A stretch of DNA of 64,000 bases, taken from contig JNVV01000001.1 in NCBI GenBank assembly GCA_000733355.1, positions 3,987,356-4,051,355 on the forward strand. Reading direction: 5' to 3'. How positions within the stretch are numbered: the first letter of the stretch is position 1; each line of letters opens with the position of its first letter. The DNA comes from Falciphora oryzae (Eukaryota > Ascomycota > Sordariomycetes > Magnaporthales > Magnaporthaceae). Positions 55,801 to 64,000 of the stretch are shown here, piece after piece. The notes under the pieces were generated by a model. It was not told the origin of the DNA, ran no database searches, and worked only from the letters and a program-made list of their open reading frames with translations. A program made the position numbers and the translations under genes.

Positions 55801-57248
55801 NNNNNNNNNNNNNNNNNNNNNNNNNNNNNNNNNNNNNNNNNNNNNNNNNNNNNNNNNNNNNNNNNNNNNNNNNNNNNNNNNNNNNNNNNNNNNNNNNNNN
55901 NNNNNNNNNNNNNNNNNNNNNNNNNNNNNNAAAAAGCATTAGAAGCCAATATCCACACCCACCACGCCCACACAAACACCCACACCACAGCGTCGGGTCC
56001 CGAATTACCTCATAGGTCGGTCCAGGCTGGGATTGGTCGGTCGTCCTCAGAGCTAAGAGATCCAGCCAGACTGGGAAAGCACGACCTCGACCCGGGTCAA
56101 TAATCAACCACCAAAAGCTCCGATTCACCCGCTGCCAGTCGTTGGCCTCCCAGTGCCTCCTCTCTCAGGCCTGGAAGCAAGATTTTGCTAGCTCTTGCAG
56201 GCGAGATTTCGATTCTGGTTCCATTATCGACGGGTCACACTGTCTTGCCTCGGCCTCGGCCATCTTTCTTGTCCCGCCTCAAATTCTTGGGCGTAACTGC
56301 GGTCCGCCTTTGGCCAAGTATTGCCCAGTCGACTCTAGGGCGTCATCGCCATCTGCAAAACAAACTCGCACAAGAACCAAGCCATCCGCCCCCTAACCCC
56401 CTCCTCGTCCAAGAACGCCTCTTTTTTTTTTTTCCCTTGTCGCCCGTCTCTGCTTGTGCAGGGCAGTTACATACCACCTGCCTTGGGTCTGGTTGGCTGA
56501 GTGAGAGCGCAAGGGGTACCTGCCTGCCGGGGCACTCGCTGCACGCGGCAGTTCACCTCAACTCTCTTTGTTCCTCATTGCTGCGTGCGTGGTGTGCGAC
56601 ACCAAAAGCAGGCACACACCAACACACGCCCACACGCCTCCTCGTCCCTTCACGTCCAGTCCAGTCCACGCCCGGGACTCAACAGCGAGCAACCTAGCTG
56701 CTCCTGCCCGCCGAGTCGACGCTTCGTTTTCACCTCGTCCCTTCTCTGTCCGCCCGGCTCTCCGCCCGGGACCAGCTCGTCCAACGACCGTGTGTGCTGC
56801 GCCCGGTAATCATTATGGTGGGTAAGTTGTCAACGTCTCCATGCCTCATCAGCCTTTTTTCTGCGACAGCATTAGCATTTGTCTTTTTGTCCGTAACCCG
56901 CAAAGGCCGCGCTGCCGGACTAAGGTTGCGGACGCGGAGAAGGCCAAGCCCATTCGCCGGTCCTCTTATTATCTGCACTTGTCCATCTTCCCTCGACACC
57001 GTTTTTTTCAGCTCCACCTCCCATCTATATGCTCCCCCTTTTTTCTACTTCCCCGCGTGTACAGCACGGCTTGCCACAATTGGCTGCCACCCACACTCCA
57101 GAATTAGGTCTTCTGCTTTGGCTCTAGCTCCTACCCCAAGACACTTCGATCAGCATCCTGCAGTGCGACAGTGACGCATAGGGAGCTACCACTCGCCATA
57201 ATATACCCGGACCCCCCTCCCTAGACATAGCAGTCTCGTGGTGTTGTC
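52885..57248. other. gene-free interval with assembly gap
   Basis: 4.4 kb between the GH81 gene and the Ca2+/H+ exchanger. It contains a GATA microsatellite near 53021-53033, a 20-A run (53578-53597), the N gap, and from about 56100 a CT/CA-rich leader with a probable 5' untranslated intron (donor GTAAGT at 56822, acceptor CAG at 57231-57233). I see no gene here, but the gap could hide part of one. Confidence 0.55.
55768..55930. other. assembly gap (163 N)
   Basis: Unsequenced bases in the assembly; flanking sequence is noncoding. Confidence 0.99.
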
Positions 57249-59580
57249 ATGACTGTGTCCCATCCCTCCGCCGCTCCCAGAATATGGGTGCCCTGGAAAT
57301 CTCGGGGCCTTTCAAATCAACAAAGCCAGTCCTCGCCGCCGGATGCTAACTCTACGGATGCCAACTCGGCGCTCGGCGGACTAGCTGCTGTATCTTTCGC
57401 CAAACAGGTCCGCCAGATGTCAGGCTGGCTGCGGGGAAACGGCCACGCCGTACATGGCGGCCACAACCACCATCACAACAACCACTTGGATTCCGAGAGT
57501 GGGCCCGACGAAACTACTCCACTCACCGGCCGGATTCGCCGCTCCTCCGGCTCTAGCCAGCGCCGCTCCGCATGGGTGAACTTCTTGTGCGATGTCCACC
57601 GCACTCCCGGGGATAGCGACGAGAGGCTCCTCGTCAGGGCGGTCGCCAACACGTGGCATGTTATCAAGATCTCGCTTCTGAGCAGTACGTTCTTTTGCCC
57701 CCGAGTGCCTGATACGGACATGCATAATACACACTTCCCTTCGATTCCGCTCCCGGCCCCCAAGCCCGAGGCTCTGGTTCGAGGTGGCCCGAGCCCATCA
57801 CCTCAGCATGGGCCACCCATCCGACGGGTGCGGCTCAAGTCTGTCCATAAGCCCAGCATTGCGTCGAGCCTTGCCGCCTTGCGCGTGGGAGCCTGCCTTC
57901 CATGGCGAAACCAGCCCATTTTCCACTTGGGCCCAAGCGCCAACCACCAGTTGCCTGAGTTGCTAGCTGCGGTCCACTAACACGACGTTACCCTCACAGG
58001 TCCTGTTAATATTCTAATTTTCTTCGTCCCTGTCGGCCTGGTCGCCGGTATCCTGGGCTGGTCCCCGACATGGATCTTCACGTTGAATTTCCTCGCCATT
58101 ATCCCATTGGCTGCCATTCTTTCGTTTGCGACCGAGGAGATATCCGTCAAGCTGGGCGAGACCGTTGGAGGCCTGGTGAATGCAACGTTTGGAAACGCTG
58201 TCGAGTTAATCGTGAGTGCAGCTCCTAACCCCTAACCCCTGAATCGGCATGACTCGAGTCCTCGAGGCTGACACGGCTGGCGCTTTGCCTATCTCACCAC
58301 ACTACAGGTCAGCGTTATTGCTCTGAGGCAAGGCCAGATCGAGGTCGTCCAGGCCTCTATGTTGGGTTCTATCCTGTCGAACCTCCTTCTGGTCATGGGA
58401 ATGTGCTTCCTCCTCGGCGGCGTTGCCAACATGCGAGCCTCCAACGGTGAGGGCCAGGAGCAGGAGTTCTCGTCGGGAACGGCGCAGACCACGTCATCTC
58501 TGATGACTCTGTCTGCCGCCTCTATGATCATCCCCGCAACTGTAAGATTCCGCTTGCCTATTGCTGCATTTCCGAGACTCGTGACATTTTTGCTAACTCC
58601 TCTGCTCCAACTTTTAGCTTTACGGTGTGCTCGATGGCAACGATACGGACCCCGATGAGAAGGAACACTCGATCCTCGTTCTCTCTCGCGGAACATCCAT
58701 CATCCTCCTCATGCTATACTGCCTTTACCTGTGGTTCCAGCTCAACACGCACAAGAACCTGTTCATCTCCAAGGCGGAGACTCAGCGTGCCAACAGCGTC
58801 AACGGCTCTGCCAGCCCCAACGGCATTAACAGCACCACCAGCACCGTTGTCTCGGACGAGGAATCCCAGAGCGGTGAGGACGAGGAAGAGGAGGAGGAAC
58901 ACATGCTCTGGTGGGCCGCCGCACTGGTTCTGATCATCACCACCGTCGTCATCTCGTTCTGCGCCGACTATCTCGTCGAGAGCATCGAGCCCATTGTCGA
59001 GACAGGCATTCTCAGCCGCGCCTTCATCGGTCTGATCCTGATTCCCATCGTGGGCAATGCCGCCGAGCACGTCACGGCCTGCGTGGTCGCGGTCCGCAAC
59101 AAGATGGATCTTGCTCTGGGTGTGGCTGTTAGTGGCTTTCCTCACCTCCAACGAACCTTGCGTTCTGTACCAGAATGGCGGTAAAGCTGACATAAACAAC
59201 TGCAGATCGGTTCGAGCATCCAGATCGCACTGCTGGTGACCCCGGCCCTTGTCATCACGGGCTGGCTCATTCTCGACCAGCCCATGAGCCTGCGGTTCGA
59301 GACGTTCCAGACTGTCGCTTTTGCGCTCTCGGTCCTTGTCGTCACCTTTACTGGTATGGAAATCCACGTCTCCCCCACTGGGCCGTGACGGGTGAAATTC
59401 GATCAGAGGCTAACAGGTTGAAAAGTGAACGACGGCAAATCAAACTACCTCGAGGGCGCCATGCTTCTCGGTCTCTATATCATCATCGCTCTCGCCTTCT
59501 ACGCAAGCCCAACGAACGGCCTCGACGCCATGCCCGGCTTCCACAAGGCGATTCCCAGCATCGTGGGATCTTCTAGCTAG
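57249..59580 (+). CDS. VCX1: vacuolar Ca2+/H+ exchanger (CAX/Vcx1 family), with an apparent frameshift
   Basis: It drives Ca2+ into the vacuole against the proton gradient. Six exons: 57249-57684, 58001-58211, 58308-58541, 58618-59127, 59206-59353 and 59426-59580. The N-terminus is long, hydrophilic and His-rich ([11 protein letters not shown]). Two Ca2+/cation antiporter repeats are clear: [15 protein letters not shown] (first c region, ending exon 2) and [20 protein letters not shown] (second), with about eleven hydrophobic helices and an acidic loop between repeats ([10 protein letters not shown]). The exons sum to 1694 bases, one short of 565 codons. The missing base is in exon 2, in the T run at about 58019-58021: before it the frame reads PVNIL, after it [14 protein letters not shown]. 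No alternative acceptor removes the problem. This is either a base-call error or a real mutation; all other exons are intact. Confidence 0.88.
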
Positions 59581-60472
59581 TTGGAGCTACGACAGCGGCC
59601 GACTGGCGTTTTCCCCGATCTCGGTGCTTCTGAAAGCACAGTCCCCGGCGTGAACAGAGTTTCACACGGGCCCGGCCGACGTGGCGAAAGTCAATACCGC
59701 CGCATACAATATTACGTTTATGCGCAGTGGCTTCTCGAACAGTAAGAGAACGCCCACATGCAAACCTTGGGATCCTTGAGCAGCACGCTTGGAAGCCATT
59801 GTGTAACAGTACGGTATCACTGGTTCCGCCAAAAAAAAAAAAAAAAAAAAAGTGCGGCGCCATTTTCCCTTCTCGTATGTTTTTCTATGTAACGTTGGTT
59901 TCCTTTCTCCAAATCTTTTTCTTCTTTCATGCCGACTACGCTCAGCACCATCGTTTACTTTTCTTACGTCACATCTTCGTCTTGTGTCCCGTCACATCAC
60001 ACACAAGCTCATCATACCACTCGCTACATTTTCTTGCGTTGATTATCAGAACCCGAAAACATCAGGAGTGTGAGGAGTAGTGCACAAAAAAACCGGAGCT
60101 TGGTTTCATTTTAGGGGTCTCATGCGTCCATCGGAGCGTCGTCTGCTTTACTCCTTTCGAAGCTTTTCATTTCTTTATTTCTGGCGTTTCTTTGCCCGCG
60201 CGGTTGTTGAGGATGGCGTGCCTCTGTCTGGGCATCTCATAGCCACATTTGAGGTGGAAATGGGATGCCAACCAACATGACCAAGGCGCCAAGGCATCTG
60301 TGTCATCTGGCGAGTTCTTGTATTATTAAAATTTCCGGCTGGCGGTCGATACCTCGCTTCATACCGATCAGTCATGCGCCTGTATCATTTTTCTATAGGA
60401 TCTATCAAATGATTCAAGACACTGTGTGTGGCCGTTCTAGTACTGTGTTCACTGAGATGCTACACGCCGGTT
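59581..60472. other. intergenic, convergent 3' ends
   Basis: 892 bases between the exchanger and Utp14 stop codons, with a 21-A run at 59831-59851. No gene supported. Confidence 0.6.
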
Positions 60473-63374
60473 CTACCGGGCCATGGGCCTCGCCATGGGC
60501 GCAATGATGCCCTGCTTCATGAGGATCCTGGGCTTGGTGGCGTCCTGGAAGGTCTGCTTGGTAGTCCACTCGGGCCCAACGGGAAGGCGGAGCGACCGCT
60601 CGTACTGGTCCTTGTTCTCGAAGACGTGTGGTAGTTGCGCGGCGAGATACTTGTCGTTCTGGTTTTCAGAGTGTTAGTGCGAAGGGGCAGAACGAGGAGC
60701 GACAAGAAGAATGCCCAGCAAAGAGAAAAAAAAAAAACTTTACCTTTCTGACGCGCTTCTCGCTGATAATGACGCGCTCGAGCTTGGCGTCCTTGCGGTC
60801 CTTCTTCTTGACGCCCTCGATCTTGGTCAGGAACCTGCCGGCGTTCTTCTTCCTCTGGCGGTTGCTGACGCCCTCGCCGCCCCAGCTGCCCCAGCCGGGG
60901 AGCGTGTTGTCGACGACCCTGTCGTCGTCCTCGGACTCGACCGCCGCCTTCTCGCGCTCGAAGGAGCCGACGACGTCGTCGCCCGCGAACGCGCGGTCCG
61001 CCAGCTCCCTGTCGCGGATCTGGAGCGGGAGGTGCGCGTCGGCGTCGTCCTCGGATCCGGGCTCGTCGGCTGCCGTCGTCGTAGCAGGTTCAGTGTTACC
61101 CCCTGTGTGTGGGGGCGGCGGCTTTTTGGCTGCCTTTTCGGACGCCTTCGCGGCACTCGAGACAAGGCTGTTGGAAAGATCGATAGTAGCGTCGTCCTTG
61201 CTAGCCCCTGACCCCTTTTTGCCCTTGGCTGATCCTCCCTCTGCTTTCCGAGCAGCTCCAGGCCTGGACCAGCTGCCAGCAATGCCTGGAACAGCCTCAA
61301 CAGTCTGAGAGACAGATGATGATGCTGGTGCCGCCGACTTGGAGGTATCAGTCTTTTTCAATGCAGACGTCAACGCCTGCAGAGTGCCTGCCTCAGGAGC
61401 GCTGGTTTTGGTTTTTGGCTTTTTAGCGTCGGGGACACCGTAGGTCCTGCGCCCCACCTCCCCGGCCTCCTCCTCCTCGTCATCATCGCCATCCTCCTCG
61501 TCCGAGTTTAGTTCGCGGCGGATCTGGGCAACGAGGGCGTCGTTGGCCTGCTTGCGCACGGCCTCGGCGCGCTGCATGAACTTCATCTTCATCAGGTTCG
61601 ACTGGGGCCCATCCTGCGCGGCCTCGGCCTGCTCCAGCTCCCGCAGCAGCCTTCTGCGCTCGCCCCGCTCGTCTTCGGATCCGCTCACGGCCTCAGAGCC
61701 GCTGCCGTCGTCGTCGTCACCGCCAGCCCGCCCACCAACGGCCTTGCCCTCGACACGCCTGCGCAGCTCCTCGTCGCGACGGGCCATCTCAGTCAGGCCG
61801 GCGCGGACGCCCTCGTCCCAGGCGGCGAGGCCGGCCCTCTTGGCCGACTTCGCCCACTTGCTGTCGCGGTGCTTTGCGCCCACGCGCTCGAGCGCGCGCT
61901 GTCGGTGCTGCGCCTCGCGCTCCTCCTCCGAGTCGGCGGCTCCGCCCTCCTCGTCCATCTCGGCCTCGAGCTTCTGGCGCTCCCGGCGGTGGACGCGGCG
62001 GTAGGCCTTGCTCTTGATCTTCTTGATGCGGGCCGCGCGCGCCTGCTCGCGCGACTTTTCCTCGCGCTCCCGGCGCCGCTGGGCCCAGATCTCCTGCATT
62101 TCCTCGCGCGACACCCCCGGTTGGCCGTCGCCCCCCTCGCCAGCCTCTCCACCCTTGGGCTTGGAGCTGGGGCCGAGGCCGCTCTCCTCCATGATGGACA
62201 TTATGGTTTGCTCTAGCTCGTTTCCGGCGCTCTTGCGGTCCAGAGGCGCCAGCTCGCCCTTGTCGAGGCCGGCATCGTGCAGGGTGTCCGGGAGCGGGAA
62301 GACAAGATGCTCGGCGCGACGGTTGTGCTTGACCGTGTCCTTCCACCTGTCCAGCGTCTTGTTGGCCTTTTCTGCCGCGGCGGCTCGCAGGAGCTTGTCC
62401 TGCTGCCGCCTGGCCAGTGGTACGTCCAGCTTTTGCGAGGTGCCAGGCTTGGCTGCCGCCTTCTCCTCCTTGTTCATAAGCTTCAGCGACTTTTTTATGT
62501 TGGCATCTTTGACGCCGAACAGCGCCAGATCCTTCAGCTCGACCTTCGTCTTGGTGTTGGCCATAGGCGTGTCTTGGCCGTCGTCGTTGCCCGCAAACCC
62601 AGCAGCAAGGCTTTGTAGTGCGTCCAGCTTGGATGGATCGTCATCGTCCACGTCGAGGTCGTCCTCTGATAATGAGGACTCGGGACTGGAGTCTTCGTCG
62701 TCATCCTCCGACCCCGACTCTGTATCGCCCGCGGAGCCTTCGTCGTCGTCGTCGTCGTCGGAAACCTGATCCAAAGCCTGCGCCAAGTCTATTGCATCCT
62801 CCCCCAGCGATGATCCGTCATCATCGTCATCCTCCTCGTCCTCCTCTTCCCCATCGCCGCCGCTGTCCTCCGCCTTGCGATTTTTTTTCTTGGCTTGTTT
62901 CTTGTTGGAGCTGCTGCCCCTGAACGCGAAACTGTCGAACCTGTCCTCGTCACTCTCCCCGAAGGCCTCATCACTGTCAAGCTCTGAGTCCTCGTCCTCG
63001 CCGACCCCTATGTGCCACTCGTTGCCGTCGCTGTCGCTGCCGAATTCGTCGTCGTCGTCGTCCCCACCATTCCTCGCCCGCTTGTTCCTCGGGCGGGCGT
63101 TCTCACGATCATCGTCGTCGTCATCGTCGTCTTCGTCCTCGTCCTCCCCGTCGCCCCCACCGCGCGGCCGCTTCCGCTGGTTGGGTTCAAAGTCCAGATC
63201 GCGGGCCCGGGTGCCCCTGATCCCGGACTTGGTCGGGACGTCCTTGGCGGCGAGCGCGAAGGCGTCGAGCGCCGCGGCGCGGGAACCGGTCTTGCCCTTC
63301 TGGGGTCGTTTTCCGTTGCCTTTGCCTTTGGCCTGGCCCAGGAGCGGGCGGCCATGTGATTGTCGACCGGGCAT
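60473..63374 (-). CDS. UTP14: U3 snoRNP / small-subunit processome protein Utp14
   Basis: A nucleolar protein needed for 18S pre-rRNA processing; in yeast it activates the helicase Dhr1. Two minus-strand exons, 63374-60744 and 60658-60473 (2817 nt, 938 aa), with a GTAAAG donor and a CAG acceptor. The start MPGRQSHGRPLLGQAKGKGN was preferred over an upstream in-frame ATG at 63458. The first 300 residues hold long Asp/Glu-rich acidic tracts. The Utp14 core has VPLARRQQDKLLRAAAAEKA, LDRWKDTVKHNRRAEHLVFP, a basic helical region (IKKIKSKAYRRVHRRERQKL) and the GWGSWGGEGV motif typical of the family. The second exon encodes KYLAAQLPHVFENKDQYERS and LRLPVGPEWTTKQTFQDATK, the conserved C-terminus. It diverges from a mitochondrial ribosomal protein gene. 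Confidence 0.94.
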
Positions 63375-63786
63375 GTTGCGTTGTTCCAAGAAGGCGTCCA
63401 ATTCGGAGACCTTTCTTTCCCCGAAGTTTGTTTCTTTTTTTCCAATGCTGACAGGCAAGGCTGGGGGATTTTGGGGTAGCTATTTTTTTCTGCCGGAGTG
63501 GGATGAAGGCGGTGGACAGCTTTTTTTGTGGAGAGTCTTCACAAAGTGGGGCGTGATGCCGCCGCCAAAAGTCCGGCGCGAATTGGAACACCCCTGTCCG
63601 CCGGCAGTCAAGGAGGGAGAAGCTGTGAATGCCCTCCACCGCGAAAACCAGAAGCGACGCAGAAAGCCCACCACTCCTGCCGCCATTCCCTCGACGGGTG
63701 TCAATCGAAGCCCCAGAGGCCAATCCGGAGCGACAGCCTACCGATACGGCCCCCTTTCCCTCGCCGCCCGTCGATCAGATTTCGCG
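63375..63786. promoter_or_regulatory. divergent promoter (UTP14 / MRPL27)
   Basis: 412 bases between divergent start codons of a cytosolic ribosome-assembly gene and a mitochondrial ribosomal protein gene. No TATA element seen. Confidence 0.55.
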
Positions 63787-64000
63787 ATGCAGCCGTCCAA
63801 GGCCCTCCAGGGCGTCTACCGCAAGCTGCGATTGACCACCAAGGACGTCAACAAGGGCTTCTACAAGGGGACAGGGTCCGGCTCCATGGGTAGCCACACA
63901 AAGTACGGCACATACGTGATCGACTGGAACAAAGTCAGGACATATGTGGTGCCAGACAGCCTGGCCGAGACCAAGGTTCGTTGTTTTCTTTGCGCCCATC
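63787..64000 (+). CDS. MRPL27: mitochondrial large-subunit ribosomal protein L27/mL41, 5' part
   Basis: The first exon is 63787-63975 (63 codons), ending at a GTTCGT donor; the rest lies beyond the window. The sequence starts MQPSKALQGVYRKLRLTTKD, a short basic N-terminus able to act as a mitochondrial targeting region, followed by VNKGFYKGTGSGSMGSHTKY and GTYVIDWNKVRTYVVPD. These match yeast Mrpl27 (bacterial-type absent; mL41 family). The GTTCGT donor is a weaker consensus than others in the window but keeps the expected frame. Divergent from UTP14. Confidence 0.88.
   Translation, partial: MQPSKALQGVYRKLRLTTKDVNKGFYKGTGSGSMGSHTKYGTYVIDWNKVRTYVVPDSLAETKVRCFLCAH

Noticed and set aside
63375..63458. 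Upstream in-frame ATG for Utp14 adding 28 residues
   Set aside because: The usual Utp14 start (MPGRQSHGRP type) is at 63374, and the extension is not family-like.

Overview
The window looks like a piece of a filamentous ascomycete nuclear genome. The evidence is short spliceosomal introns (about 60-350 bp) with GTAAGT/GTGAGT-type donors and CAG/TAG acceptors, GC-rich coding sequence, gene density of about one per 3 kb, long CT-rich leaders, and fungal families such as Stn1, Ahc1, a GH81 glucanase and fungal-type GPI proteins. Protein similarity from memory points to Sordariomycetes, possibly Magnaporthales; that placement is inference. One run of Ns (55768-55930) marks a draft assembly gap.

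Layout. 1-5135 has no gene I can support. 5136-10036 holds two minus-strand genes, choline-phosphate cytidylyltransferase and an F-box-like protein. At 12439-15904 a Tctex-1 dynein light chain and Vtc1 diverge from a shared 0.9-kb promoter, followed by a convergent Alba-like protein. After a gene-poor 3.7 kb comes an Ahc1-like zinc-finger protein (19641-21644), then a small GPI-anchored cysteine-rich protein (23258-23922, minus). 26328-38503 is a conserved housekeeping block: a HAPSTR1/DUF4588-like protein (minus), an ISWI remodeller (plus), eIF3i (minus) and trifunctional C1-THF synthase (plus).

39560-48272 mixes conserved and fast-evolving genes: a secreted eight-cysteine protein, a RIB2-type pyrimidine deaminase divergent from a DNAJC9-like J protein, a small secreted protein carrying the signature of heat-labile-enterotoxin-like ADP-ribosyltransferases, a degraded Ty1/copia pol fragment, an acidic protein of unknown function, and the telomere protein Stn1. 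49723-52884 is a secreted GH81 endo-beta-1,3-glucanase. After a 4.4-kb gene-free stretch with the gap come a Vcx1-type Ca2+/H+ exchanger (apparent 1-bp frameshift in exon 2), Utp14 (minus) and the 5' part of mitochondrial ribosomal protein L27/mL41, which diverges from Utp14.

Most genes are unrelated housekeeping functions with no operon-like logic. Functional pairing is limited to divergent promoters (Tctex-1/Vtc1, deaminase/J protein, Utp14/mL41). I found no clear new multigene system. The observations most worth following are the predicted secreted ADP-ribosyltransferase next to a retrotransposon relic, the internal 40-residue duplication in Stn1, and the apparent frameshift in the Ca2+/H+ exchanger. 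Exon boundaries were read by eye from splice signals and family continuity, without transcript data.
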